In this document: positions 38,076 through 46,504 of the stretch, piece by piece | Layout of the letters: each line of letters starts with the position of its first letter | How positions within the stretch are numbered: position 1 is the first letter of the stretch | DNA from: Nakamurella alba | Lineage (GTDB): Bacteria; Actinomycetota; Actinomycetes; Mycobacteriales; Nakamurellaceae | Direction of reading: 5' to 3' | Assembly: GCF_009707545.1 (NCBI RefSeq) | Contig: NZ_WLYK01000001.1 | Coordinates: 1,612,001 to 1,676,000 of the forward strand | Length of the DNA: 64,000 nucleotides | Translations under genes and position numbers: made by a program | Notes under the pieces: model-generated | The model's input: the letters and a program-made list of their open reading frames with translations, nothing else | What the model was told of the DNA's origin: nothing | Databases searched by the model: none

Positions 38076-40526
38076 TCCACCACCGACGACGGGGGAGCTT
38101 CCCGGCCGGTGACGCTGCCGCCGGTGGCCCCGGTGAGCCGGCGGATCGCCGAGGAGCTGCAGGTCACCGAGCGCCAGGTGCTGGCCGCGGTCGAGCTGCT
38201 GGACGGCGGCGCGACGGTGCCGTTCATCGCCCGGTACCGCAAGGAGGTGACCGGTGCGCTGGACGACGCGCAGCTGCGGACCCTGGAGGAGCGGCTGGGC
38301 TACCTGCGCGAGCTGGACCAGCGCCGGATCGCGATCGCCGAGGCCATCGCCGGTCAGGGCAAGCTGACCGCCGCGCTGGCCGCCGACCTCGCCGCGGCCG
38401 ACACCAAGGCCCGGCTGGAGGACATCTACCTGCCGTACAAGGTGAAGCGGCGGACCAAGGCGCAGATCGCCCGCGAGGCCGGCCTGCAGCCGCTCGCGGA
38501 CACCTTGCTGGCCGACCCGATGCAGGACCCGCAGACCGTCGCGGCGTCCTTCGTCGACCCGGCGAAGGAGGTGGCGGACACGGCTGCCGCGCTCACCGGC
38601 GCCCGCGCCATCCTGGTCGAGACCTTCGCCGAGGATCCGGATCTCGTCGGTGAGCTGCGCGAGCGCATGTGGTCGCAGGGCCGGCTCGTGGCCCGGATCC
38701 GCGACGGCGTGGACCCGAAGGCGCCGGAGTCGGCCAAGTACGCGGACTGGTTCGACGTCGCCGACCCGCTGGCCACCATGCCCTCGCACCGGGTGCTGGC
38801 GATGTTCCGCGGCGAGAAGGACGGCGTCCTCGGACTGACCGTCGATCCGGACGCCGAGGACCGCGACCCGTCCGACACCGGGCCGTCCGTCCAGGAGGGC
38901 ATCATCGCCCGCCGTTTCGGCATCGCCGACCAGGGCCGCCCGGCCGACCGCTGGCTGCGGGACACGGTGCGCTGGGCCTGGCGGACGAAGCTGACCGTCT
39001 CCCTCGGCATCGACGTCCGGATGCGGTTGCGGCAGGGCGCCGAGGAGGCCGCGGCGGCGGTGTTCGCGACCAACCTGCGGGACGTGCTGCTCGCCGCGCC
39101 GGCCGGCACCCGGGCCACCCTTGGCCTGGATCCCGGGTTTCGGACCGGGGTCAAGGTGGCCGTCGTCGACGCCACCGGCAAGGTCGTCGACACCGACACG
39201 ATCTACCCGCACCAGCCGCAGAACCGTTGGGACGCAGCACTCGCCGCACTCCAGAAGTTAGCGGTGAAGCATTCCGTGGAGCTGGTCGCCATCGGCAACG
39301 GCACCGCGTCACGGGAGACCGACAAGCTGGCCGCCGACCTGGTCCGGCTGGTCCCCGGCCTGACCAAGGTGATGGTGTCCGAGGCCGGGGCGTCGGTCTA
39401 CTCGGCGTCGGCCTACGCCTCCGCCGAGCTCCCGGACCTGGACGTGTCCATCCGCGGTGCGGTCTCCATCGCCCGCCGGCTGCAGGACCCGCTCGCCGAG
39501 CTGGTCAAGATCGACCCGAAGTCGATCGGTGTCGGGCAGTACCAGCACGACCTGGCCGAGGCGCTGCTCTCCCGTGCGCTGGACAACGTGGTCGAGGACT
39601 GCGTGAACGCCGTCGGTGTCGACGCGAACACCGCGAGTGTGCCGCTGTTGTCGAAGGTGTCGGGCATCACCGCCGGACTTGCGGAGAACATCGTCGCCTA
39701 CCGAGATGCGCACGGCGCCTTCACCTCTCGCACCCAGCTGAACAAGGTGCCCCGCCTCGGTCCGAAGGCCTACGAGCAGTGCGCCGGGTTCCTGCGGATC
39801 CGGGGCGGCAGCGACCCGCTGGACACCTCGAGCGTGCACCCCGAGTCCTACCCGGTGGTGCGCCGCATCCTGGAGGTCACCGGCGGCGACATCCGGAACC
39901 TGATCGGTGATGTCGGCACCCTGCGCGCGCTGCGGCCGGAGCGGTTCGCCGACGGTGCTGTCGGTGAGCTGACCGTCCGGGACATCCTGTCCGAACTGGA
40001 GAAGCCCGGCCGCGACCCACGCCCCGAGTTCAGCACCGCCAGCTTCGCCGACGGTGTGGAGAAGATCGGTGACCTGCGGCCCGGGATGGTGCTCGAGGGT
40101 GTCGTCACCAACGTCGCCGCGTTCGGTGCGTTCGTCGACATCGGCGTCCACCAGGACGGTCTCGTGCACGTATCCGCGATGAGCGACAGGTTCGTCTCCG
40201 ACCCGCGGGAGGTCGTCCGGTCCGGGCAGGTCGTCCGGGTGAAGGTGATGGAGGTCGACGCCGACCGCAAGCGCATCGGGCTCTCGCTCCGGCTGACCGA
40301 CGAGCCGGGAGCCGGCCGCGAGCGCCGCGGAGGTGCCCCGCAATCCGGTCGAGGGAGTGGTCCGGGTCAGGGCGGTGACCGGCAGCGCGGTGGGCAGCAG
40401 CGCGATGGTCGGCAGGGCGGCAGCCGCGGCGGGTCCGGAGCACCGCGGTCCGGGTCGGGCCGGCCGGAGGCGCCGGCCGCCGGGTCGATGGCGGATGCGT
40501 TGCGGCGGGCCGGTTTCGGTCGCTGA
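38031..40526 (+). CDS. tex: Tex-like RNA-binding transcription accessory protein
   Basis: 831 residues. Domains in order: helical Tex N domain (about 25-220, with RRIAEELQVTERQVLAAVELL), YqgF/RNase H-like domain (about 340-480, GLDPGFRTGVKVAVVD), helix-hairpin-helix region (about 510-600) and S1 RNA-binding domain (about 675-750, GVVTNVAAFGAFVDIGVHQD). A final ~75-residue tail is rich in Gly, Gln and Arg, adding an RGG-like RNA-binding region. The start is TTG 38031 with GAGAGGC upstream; the first codons form a 15-base repeat (LSTEK LSTEQ LNAQQ), leaving three equivalent TTG codons as possible starts. Confidence 0.93.
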   Translation: MSTEKLSTEQLNAQQSTTDDGGASRPVTLPPVAPVSRRIAEELQVTERQVLAAVELLDGGATVPFIARYRKEVTGALDDAQLRTLEERLGYLRELDQRRIAIAEAIAGQGKLTAALAADLAAADTKARLEDIYLPYKVKRRTKAQIAREAGLQPLADTLLADPMQDPQTVAASFVDPAKEVADTAAALTGARAILVETFAEDPDLVGELRERMWSQGRLVARIRDGVDPKAPESAKYADWFDVADPLATMPSHRVLAMFRGEKDGVLGLTVDPDAEDRDPSDTGPSVQEGIIARRFGIADQGRPADRWLRDTVRWAWRTKLTVSLGIDVRMRLRQGAEEAAAAVFATNLRDVLLAAPAGTRATLGLDPGFRTGVKVAVVDATGKVVDTDTIYPHQPQNRWDAALAALQKLAVKHSVELVAIGNGTASRETDKLAADLVRLVPGLTKVMVSEAGASVYSASAYASAELPDLDVSIRGAVSIARRLQDPLAELVKIDPKSIGVGQYQHDLAEALLSRALDNVVEDCVNAVGVDANTASVPLLSKVSGITAGLAENIVAYRDAHGAFTSRTQLNKVPRLGPKAYEQCAGFLRIRGGSDPLDTSSVHPESYPVVRRILEVTGGDIRNLIGDVGTLRALRPERFADGAVGELTVRDILSELEKPGRDPRPEFSTASFADGVEKIGDLRPGMVLEGVVTNVAAFGAFVDIGVHQDGLVHVSAMSDRFVSDPREVVRSGQVVRVKVMEVDADRKRIGLSLRLTDEPGAGRERRGGAPQSGRGSGPGQGGDRQRGGQQRDGRQGGSRGGSGAPRSGSGRPEAPAAGSMADALRRAGFGR

Positions 40527-40558
40527 CGGGGCGGTTCGGCCGGGCCAGGTCCGGATCG

Positions 40559-40590
40559 ACCGTCCCGGGTCGGCAGACCCGGGACGGTCG
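40559..40590. terminator. Bidirectional terminator between tex and the GDPD-like gene
   Basis: Perfect 14-base inverted repeat gaccgtcccgggtc with a four-base loop, central in the 97-base gap of the two convergent genes. A shorter palindrome (ggtcggccgacc) follows. Confidence 0.7.
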
Positions 40591-40623
40591 GCGGGGTCGG
40601 CCGACCGGATGTGCCGACCCGGG

Positions 40624-42276
40624 TCAGCTGATCGCGAGCTTGCGGAAGGACACCACGCCGGTCGCGGTGGCCCGGCCGATGTGCAGGTAGCCACCGCGGA
40701 ACCGGCCGTCGGTGGCCCGGGCCGTGACGGGTGAGGGGACACCGGTGTCGGTGCGGCTCAGGGTGATGGTGGTCGGGGTGACGGTCAGCCGGAGGTGCAT
40801 CCACCGGCCGGAGGTGTGTGCCGGTCCGGTGGCGGTGGCCAGCAGCTCGCCGTTGGTCTGACCCGCCAGGTGTGCGTAGATCTGCAGCCGGCCATCCGCC
40901 CGGAACACCGCGTGGTAGCCGTTCGACTCGCCGTTCTGCAGCTCGTAGTAGCGGTCGTCGGCCTCGCCGAAGGCGATGTCGATGTGCCCGGCCCGGTCCG
41001 ACGGCAGTGTGGTCCAACGGGTGTCGATGTCCACGGTGTAGGTACCGCGCGCGGCCGGCACGGGTGAGCAGTTGCCGAGCATCAGGAACTGCTGCCGGCC
41101 CTGGGCGCCGCCGAGGGTCAGCTCGTCCGGGCCGGTCCAGGTCGGGCCGGCGGTGCTGCTCTCCGGCGCGATGGTCAGCTCGCCCGGGTTGAGTTTCTTG
41201 CGCGACCAGAAGTCCCGGGTGGCCGGGACCAGGGTGCCGGCCACGTACCCGAAATTGGACGTGACGATGCCGGAGACGCCCAGTGCCCGGAAGTGGTCGG
41301 CCTCGTGGCGACGCTGCACCGGTGCGACCCAGATCTGGTGCCCGGTGCGGACGGCGGTGGTGACCAGCGAGTCGGCCAGCATCCCGTGGCCGGTGTCGCT
41401 GGAGTAGCCCCACAGGATCATGTAGTCCCGGCCGTGCCGGAGTCGCCCGGCCAGGGTGGCGATCGTGGTGCTGCTGATCTCGCTCGCCGTGCCGAAGTAG
41501 CCGAAGACCGCGAATCCGTCGCGCTGGGCCGCACTGATCCGGGCCGCGTTCGAGTGGTGCACCTTGATCATCACCGAGCCGGCCAGCCCGTACCGGCGGA
41601 CCATCGCCAGGATCGCCGCGTAGGCGGAGTCGTCCTTCGCCTCCACCGCCAGCACCGTCCGCCCGCCGCACACCTGCAGCACCTGCTCGAACGTCGGGAC
41701 GCGGACGGCGGGGGAGGACCAGCCCGGTCCGAGCTGCGGCGCCTTCAACGCGAGCCCGCCCACGTAGGCGGCGGTGCGGCCGGCGACCGCGCCGCTGCCG
41801 GTGGTGGTGCGGTCCAGGGTGGAGTCGTGCAGCACCACGAGCAGGCCGTCCGAGGTGCTCCGGACGCTCACCTCCATGCAGGTGGCACCCCAGGCCAGCG
41901 CTGCGGAGAAGGCCTCGATGCTGTTCTCCGGCATCGCGTCGCCGGACCCGCGGTGGGCGATGCAGGTGCGGCGGCCGACCCAGGCGTCGAACGGCACCGG
42001 GAGCCCGACGGTCGTCCACGACGCCGGTGTCTGGGCGCCACCCGGATCCGGCACCGGCCGCGGCGGATCGTCGGCCGCGGCCGGCAGCGGTGCGACATCC
42101 GGGACAAGGACGGACCCGCCCACCGCATCGGGCACGGAAGCGGGCGCCGCACCGGGCACCGATGCGGGAGCGGCGGCGGCGCTGCCCGCGCCGGTGCCGA
42201 GCAGTACCCCGGCGCCCAGCAGTCCCTGCACGGCGCGGCGACGGCCGATGGGGCGGTCGTGCTGGTCGGCGGTCAT
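40624..42276 (-). CDS. Tat-exported glycerophosphodiester phosphodiesterase-like protein with C-terminal sandwich domain
   Basis: 550 residues. The N terminus has a twin-arginine signal (GRRRAVQGLLGAGVLLG then an Ala-rich cleavage region). Residues about 100-345 form a GDPD TIM barrel: CIAHRGSGDAMPENSIEAF with the catalytic His-Arg, and LLVVLHDSTLDRTTTG with the second His. The usual metal pair E-x-D is here E-V-S (MEVSVRSTSDG), so one metal ligand is replaced by serine. The last ~200 residues look like a beta-sandwich/LamG or DUF1080-like domain (ADDRYYELQNGESNGYHAVF), perhaps sugar-binding. ATG 42276 has GAGGGGA upstream. It is extracellular; activity on glycerophosphodiesters is uncertain. 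Confidence 0.85.
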   Translation of the reverse strand: MTADQHDRPIGRRRAVQGLLGAGVLLGTGAGSAAAAPASVPGAAPASVPDAVGGSVLVPDVAPLPAAADDPPRPVPDPGGAQTPASWTTVGLPVPFDAWVGRRTCIAHRGSGDAMPENSIEAFSAALAWGATCMEVSVRSTSDGLLVVLHDSTLDRTTTGSGAVAGRTAAYVGGLALKAPQLGPGWSSPAVRVPTFEQVLQVCGGRTVLAVEAKDDSAYAAILAMVRRYGLAGSVMIKVHHSNAARISAAQRDGFAVFGYFGTASEISSTTIATLAGRLRHGRDYMILWGYSSDTGHGMLADSLVTTAVRTGHQIWVAPVQRRHEADHFRALGVSGIVTSNFGYVAGTLVPATRDFWSRKKLNPGELTIAPESSTAGPTWTGPDELTLGGAQGRQQFLMLGNCSPVPAARGTYTVDIDTRWTTLPSDRAGHIDIAFGEADDRYYELQNGESNGYHAVFRADGRLQIYAHLAGQTNGELLATATGPAHTSGRWMHLRLTVTPTTITLSRTDTGVPSPVTARATDGRFRGGYLHIGRATATGVVSFRKLAIS

Positions 42277-42413
42277 CCGGTCCCCTCGTCGTGCGGCCCG
42301 TCCCCTGTGGCCGCGGGACCCCAGGGTATGTGACGCCTGACACGCTCCCGGTGAAGTCGGCGCCAAGCGCCCGAGGTCTCACCCGGATGCGCGGAAACCG
42401 GCTGCGCGCGCCG

Positions 42414-42419
42414 GTAACA
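42414..42419 (+). promoter_or_regulatory. Possible -10 box of the ABC-F gene
   Basis: TAACAT fits TAnnnT and predicts a transcript start three bases before GTG 42429, giving a nearly leaderless mRNA. Confidence 0.4.
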
Positions 42420-42428
42420 TCGATGCAC

Positions 42429-44048
42429 GTGATCACCGCAACCGGCCTCGAGCTGCGGGCCGGAACGCGCATCCTGCTCGCCGACCTCTCCCTCCGCCTC
42501 CAGCACGGCGACCGCATCGGCCTGGTCGGCCGTAACGGCGCCGGCAAGACCACCACCATGCGGGTGCTGGCCAAGGAGGGCCTGCCGTACGCGGGCGAGA
42601 TCGTCCAGTCCGGTCCGGTCGGCTACCTGCCGCAGGATCCGCGCGAAGGTGATCTGGAGATCACCGCCAAGGACCGGGTGCTGTCCGCCCGGGGCCTGGA
42701 CGTGATGGTCGCGGAGATGGAGAAGGTCCAGATCCAGATGGCCGAGCTGACCGGGCCGGCGGCGGAGAAGGCGGTCGAGAAGTACGGCCGGATCGAGGAG
42801 CGGTTCGCCTCGCTCGGTGGGTACGCCGCGGAGTCCGAGGCCGCCCGGATCTGCTCCAACCTCGGTCTGCCGGACCGCATCCTGGCGCAGCAGATGAAGA
42901 CGCTGTCCGGCGGTCAGCGCCGCCGGGTGGAGCTGGCCCGCATCCTGTTCGCCGCCCAGCAGGACGGCGCGGACAGCGGCACCATGCTGCTGCTGGACGA
43001 GCCGACCAACCACCTCGACGCCGACTCGATCACCTGGCTGCGCGACTTCCTGAAGAACTTCGCCGGCGGGCTGATCATCATCAGCCACGACGTCGACCTG
43101 CTGGCCGCCGTGGTGAACAAGGTCTGGTTCCTGGATGCGGTCCGCGGCGAGCTCGACGCCTACAACATGGGGTGGCAGCGCTACCTCGACGCCCGGGCGA
43201 CCGACGAGCAGCGCCGCCGCCGCGAGCGGGCCAATGCCGAGAAGAAGGCCTCCGCGCTGATGGCCCAGGCCGCCAAGCTCGGCGCCAAGGCGACGAAGGC
43301 CGCGGCCGCGCACCAGATGGTGCGACGGGCGGAGACCCTGCTGTCGAACCTGGACGAGGTCCGCGTCGCCGACAAGGTCGCGAAGATCCGCTTCCCGCAG
43401 CCGGCCGCCTGCGGCCGGACCCCGCTCACCGCGTCGAACCTGTCGAAGCACTACGGCTCGCTGGAGATCTTCTCCGGGGTGGACCTGGCGATCGACCGGG
43501 GCACCCGGGTGGTGGTGCTCGGCTTCAACGGCGCCGGCAAGACGACCCTGCTCAAGCTGCTGGCCGGCATCGAGACGGCGGACACCGGTGCCGTCGAGCC
43601 CGGGCACGGCCTGAAGATGGGCTACTTCGCCCAGGAGCACGACACCATCGACCCGGACCGCACCGTCTGGGAGAACACCCGCAGTGCCGCCCCGGACACC
43701 GGTGCGCAGGAACTGCGGAACCTGTTGGGCACCTTCATGTTCACCGGTGAGCAGCTGGACCAGAAGGCCGGCACGCTGTCCGGCGGCGAGAAGACCCGGC
43801 TGGCGCTGGCCGGCCTGGTCAGCTCGGCGGCGAACGTGCTGCTGCTCGACGAGCCGACCAACAACCTGGATCCGGCCAGCCGCGAGCAGGTGCTGGACGC
43901 GCTCCGTCGGTACACCGGTGCCGTCGTGCTGGTCACCCACGACCCGGGGGCGGTGGCCGCGCTCAACCCGGACCGGGTGATCCTGCTGCCCGACGGCACC
44001 GAGGACCACTGGTCGGCCGACTACCTGGAGCTCGTCGAGCTGGCCTGA
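42429..44048 (+). CDS. ABC-F family ATPase
   Basis: 539 residues, two ABC domains on one chain without membrane helices: Walker A GLVGRNGAGKTTT and VLGFNGAGKTTLL, signatures LSGGQRRRVEL and LSGGEKTRLAL, Walker B MLLLDEPTNHLD and VLLLDEPTNNLD. ABC-F proteins act on ribosomes as translation factors or antibiotic protection proteins; the mycobacterial orthologue at this locus (Rv1473) has been linked to macrolide tolerance. GTG 42429 (VITATGLELRAGTRIL) is used because family members start MITAT; an ATG two codons upstream is in frame. A resistance role here is inference. Confidence 0.9.
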   Translation: MITATGLELRAGTRILLADLSLRLQHGDRIGLVGRNGAGKTTTMRVLAKEGLPYAGEIVQSGPVGYLPQDPREGDLEITAKDRVLSARGLDVMVAEMEKVQIQMAELTGPAAEKAVEKYGRIEERFASLGGYAAESEAARICSNLGLPDRILAQQMKTLSGGQRRRVELARILFAAQQDGADSGTMLLLDEPTNHLDADSITWLRDFLKNFAGGLIIISHDVDLLAAVVNKVWFLDAVRGELDAYNMGWQRYLDARATDEQRRRRERANAEKKASALMAQAAKLGAKATKAAAAHQMVRRAETLLSNLDEVRVADKVAKIRFPQPAACGRTPLTASNLSKHYGSLEIFSGVDLAIDRGTRVVVLGFNGAGKTTLLKLLAGIETADTGAVEPGHGLKMGYFAQEHDTIDPDRTVWENTRSAAPDTGAQELRNLLGTFMFTGEQLDQKAGTLSGGEKTRLALAGLVSSAANVLLLDEPTNNLDPASREQVLDALRRYTGAVVLVTHDPGAVAALNPDRVILLPDGTEDHWSADYLELVELA

Positions 44049-44134
44049 GCCGCACCCGTCCGATCCGATCGGCTCCACCTCTGCTGTTCTGTGTGGCGGG
44101 TCCGTCCGGTGTGCCCGATCATGGACCGGTGATC

Positions 44135-44160
44135 GCACCGGTGCGCTCGCGCGCCGGTGC
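44135..44160 (+). terminator. Hairpin after the ABC-F gene
   Basis: gcaccggtgcgc pairs with gcgcgccggtgc across a two-base gap (12 pairs, one T-G). It may terminate the ABC-F transcript before the small HTH gene. Confidence 0.4.
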
Positions 44161-44187
44161 CCCCCGATCGTGGGAGGAAGGTGCGAC

Positions 44188-44412
44188 GTGCCTGCAGACA
44201 AGGCCGCTGTGATCCGGAAGGGTGCCCGGATCACCGGTCCGGCGCGGGACAAGCTCACCGCGGATCTCCGGAAGAAGTACGAGAAGGGCCAGTCCATCCG
44301 CGCTCTCGCCGAGGGCATGGGCCGCTCGTACGGGTTCGTGCACCGGTTGCTGGTCGACGCCGAGGTGCCGCTGCGCGGTCGCGGCGGCGCGACCCGCACC
44401 AAGAAGAAGTGA
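44188..44412 (+). CDS. Small helix-turn-helix protein
   Basis: 74 basic residues. The central KKYEKGQSIRALAEGMGRSY-GFVHRLLVDAEV is a helix-turn-helix, and the ends GARITGPARDKL and RGRGGATRTKKK are positively charged, suggesting DNA binding. It corresponds in place and length to mycobacterial Rv1473A next to the ABC-F gene. GTG 44188 has GGAGG ten bases upstream. The stop overlaps the crotonase start (GTGA). Target unknown. Confidence 0.85.
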   Translation: MPADKAAVIRKGARITGPARDKLTADLRKKYEKGQSIRALAEGMGRSYGFVHRLLVDAEVPLRGRGGATRTKKK

Positions 44413-45314
44413 CGGGCGGGTCCGGCGCAGGATCGCCGGCACCGGACCCGGTCCTCCGCATCGACCCGGACCTGCTGGAGCAGGGCCGGGTGCGGTGCGC
44501 CCTGGGTGGCCCACCGGACCACCCGGGTTCCGTGCTCACCGTCTCCCTGTGCCGCCCCGACATCCGCAACGCGCAGCTCCCCGCCACCTGGGAGGCGCTG
44601 GCCCGGATCGGCGATGCCGTGCCGGACTCCGTGCGCGTGGTGGTGATCTCCGGCGACGGACCCTCGTTCTCGGCCGGGCTGGACCGGTCGGCGTTCTCCG
44701 GCGACGGGCTGCTCGGTCAGGTGGCCACCGCCCCCGGAGCTGTCGGCGACGCGCTGATCGCCGGCTACCAGCGGGGCTTCACCTGGCAGGCGGACCCCCG
44801 GTTCGTCTCGATCGCGGCCGTCCGCGGGCATGCCGTGGGCGCCGGGTTCCAGCTGGCGCTGGCCTGTGACCTGATGCTCATCGCCGACGACGCCCGGTTC
44901 CGGATGGCGGAGGTGCGGTACGGCCTGGTCCCGGACCTGGGCGGCACCCACCAGCTGGTCCGCAGGATCGGTGCCGCCCGGGCGCTCGAGGTGTGCGGCA
45001 CCGGCCGGGAGGTCACCGCGGCCGAGGCGCTGTCCTGGGGGCTGGCGGTCCGGTCCGTCCCGGCCGACGATCTCGGGGACGCGACCGATCAGCTGGTCGC
45101 CGGGTTCCTGGCGGCTCCGCCGGAGGCCCTGCGGTCGATCTCGTCGCTGGTGGCCGGGGCCGGGTCGGCGACAGTGGAGCAGCAGCTCCGGGCGGAGCGC
45201 GTCGCACAGCTCAGCCGACTGCGAGATCTGTTGCGGGGCGGGATCTCCGGTCCTCCGGGCGGACCTGCTGGTGATTCGCCGCCCGGTCCTCCGGGTGGGC
45301 CAGCCACCGGGTGA
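44409..45314 (+). CDS. Enoyl-CoA hydratase/isomerase family protein (EchA12-like)
   Basis: 301 residues of the crotonase fold, which acts on acyl-CoA thioesters. Oxyanion-hole segments are VVISGDGPSFSAGLD and AAVRGHAVGAGFQLALACDL; the catalytic loop region is MAEVRYGLVPDLGGTHQLV. The exact reaction is not determinable. The last ~25 residues are a low-complexity Gly/Pro tail (ISGPPGGPAGDSPPGPPGG) that overlaps the convergent monooxygenase gene by 104 bases. The GTG start overlaps the HTH stop; this neighbourhood equals mycobacterial echA12/Rv1473/Rv1473A. Confidence 0.9.
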   Translation: MTGGSGAGSPAPDPVLRIDPDLLEQGRVRCALGGPPDHPGSVLTVSLCRPDIRNAQLPATWEALARIGDAVPDSVRVVVISGDGPSFSAGLDRSAFSGDGLLGQVATAPGAVGDALIAGYQRGFTWQADPRFVSIAAVRGHAVGAGFQLALACDLMLIADDARFRMAEVRYGLVPDLGGTHQLVRRIGAARALEVCGTGREVTAAEALSWGLAVRSVPADDLGDATDQLVAGFLAAPPEALRSISSLVAGAGSATVEQQLRAERVAQLSRLRDLLRGGISGPPGGPAGDSPPGPPGGPATG

Positions 45315-46341
45315 GGTCGCGGACCGCGGCCCGGCCGGCCCGGTTCGCGCCGATGGTGGACGCGGACGGCCCGTAGCCGACCAGGTGGATGCGCGGGTCC
45401 GCGGCGACGGCGGTGCCGTCCATCACGATCCCGCCGCCGGGCCCGCGCAGCCGCAGCGGTGCCAGGTGATCGAGTGCGGGCCGGAAACCGGTGCACCACA
45501 ACAGGATGTCGGCTGCGACGAACGAACCGTCCGGCAGCATCACGCCGTCCGGCACGATCCTGGTGAACATCGGCCGGGCCACCAGGATCCCGGCGTCGAT
45601 GCCGGCCCGGGTGATGTCGGTGACCGGCAGCCCGGTGACCGAGACCACCGACCGCGGCGGCAGTCCCAGCCGCACCCGCTCCTCGACCATCGCGACGGCG
45701 GCGCGTCCGGCCGCCTCGTCGAACGGTCCCTCCCGCCACTCCGGTGGCCGCCGGGTGACCCAGGTGTGCGCCGCCGCGACCGGAGCGATCTCCAGCAGCA
45801 GCTGGACCGCGGAGATGCCGCCGCCGATCACCACCACCCGCTTGCCGACGAACTCCCCGGGGCCGCGGTAGTCGTGGGTGTGCAGCTGCCTGCCGGCGAA
45901 CTCCGCGGCGCCCGGCACGAACGGGACATACGGGCGGGTCCAGGTGCCGGTGGCGTTGATCAACGCCCGGGCCCGCACCGTCCCGCCGTCGGTGGTGGCG
46001 GCCAGGCCGTCGCCGTCGTGCTCCACCCGGAGCACCCGGACCGGCCGCTCCACCCGCAGATCGAACTGCCGCTCGTAGTCGGCGAACCAGCGGGGCACGG
46101 CGATCCGGGCCTGCTCGGCCGGGTCCGCATGCGGGGGTGTGGTGCCCGGCAGCTCGCGGATCCCGTTGACCGTGCCCATCACGAGCGAGGGCCAGCGGTG
46201 CTGCCACGCCCCGCCCGGTGCGGGTTCGGCATCCAGGACCAGATGCCTCAGCGGGCTGCGGGAGAGGTGGTACGCCGACGACAGTCCGGCCTGGCCCGCG
46301 CCGATCACCAGGACGTCGGTGCTGGTGCCCTCGGCGGTCAT
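45211..46341 (-). CDS. Flavin-dependent monooxygenase / NAD(P)-binding flavoprotein
   Basis: 376 residues. The N-terminal FAD fingerprint is DVLVIGAGQAGLSSAYHL, the second dinucleotide fold is RVVVIGGGISAVQLLLEI, and ILLWCTGFRPALDHLAPL is the late FAD motif of the FMO/CzcO-like group. It probably oxidises a small molecule using NADPH and oxygen; substrate unknown. ATG 46341 follows AGAGG. The final ~35 residues (HPEDRAANHQQVRPED...) are low complexity and antisense to the crotonase C-terminal tail. It is divergent from the Hsp70-like gene, with palindromic sites between. Confidence 0.88.
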   Translation of the reverse strand: MTAEGTSTDVLVIGAGQAGLSSAYHLSRSPLRHLVLDAEPAPGGAWQHRWPSLVMGTVNGIRELPGTTPPHADPAEQARIAVPRWFADYERQFDLRVERPVRVLRVEHDGDGLAATTDGGTVRARALINATGTWTRPYVPFVPGAAEFAGRQLHTHDYRGPGEFVGKRVVVIGGGISAVQLLLEIAPVAAAHTWVTRRPPEWREGPFDEAAGRAAVAMVEERVRLGLPPRSVVSVTGLPVTDITRAGIDAGILVARPMFTRIVPDGVMLPDGSFVAADILLWCTGFRPALDHLAPLRLRGPGGGIVMDGTAVAADPRIHLVGYGPSASTIGANRAGRAAVRDLTRWLAHPEDRAANHQQVRPEDRRSRPATDLAVG

Positions 46342-46461
46342 ACCTCTGCGCAACAGGTCGGTGGCCTGCCCGATTCCGTGCGCAGCGGCGACCTCGGTCA
46401 CCCGGCGGGCGGACGGCGCGCCGTCGGGTTCACCGAACTGCCCGTGGCCCCCGAGGTGCCA

Positions 46462-46486
46462 TGACAGACTGTCACCGCACTGACAG
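46462..46486. promoter_or_regulatory. TGACAG palindrome and repeat in the monooxygenase/Hsp70 divergent promoter
   Basis: TGACAG-a-CTGTCA (46462-46474) is a perfect 13-base dyad, and another TGACAG follows at 46481-46486, 19 bases from the first. Two helical turns between half-sites suggest a regulator binding twice. It lies 20-45 bases before ATG 46505. The cognate protein is unknown. Confidence 0.5.
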
Positions 46487-46504
46487 GAACTGCGTGGGAG
46501 GCGA

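Noticed and set aside
42429-44048. Calling the ABC-F protein a drug exporter
   Set aside because: There are no transmembrane helices or permease partner; two ABC domains in one chain identify ABC-F, which acts on ribosomes.
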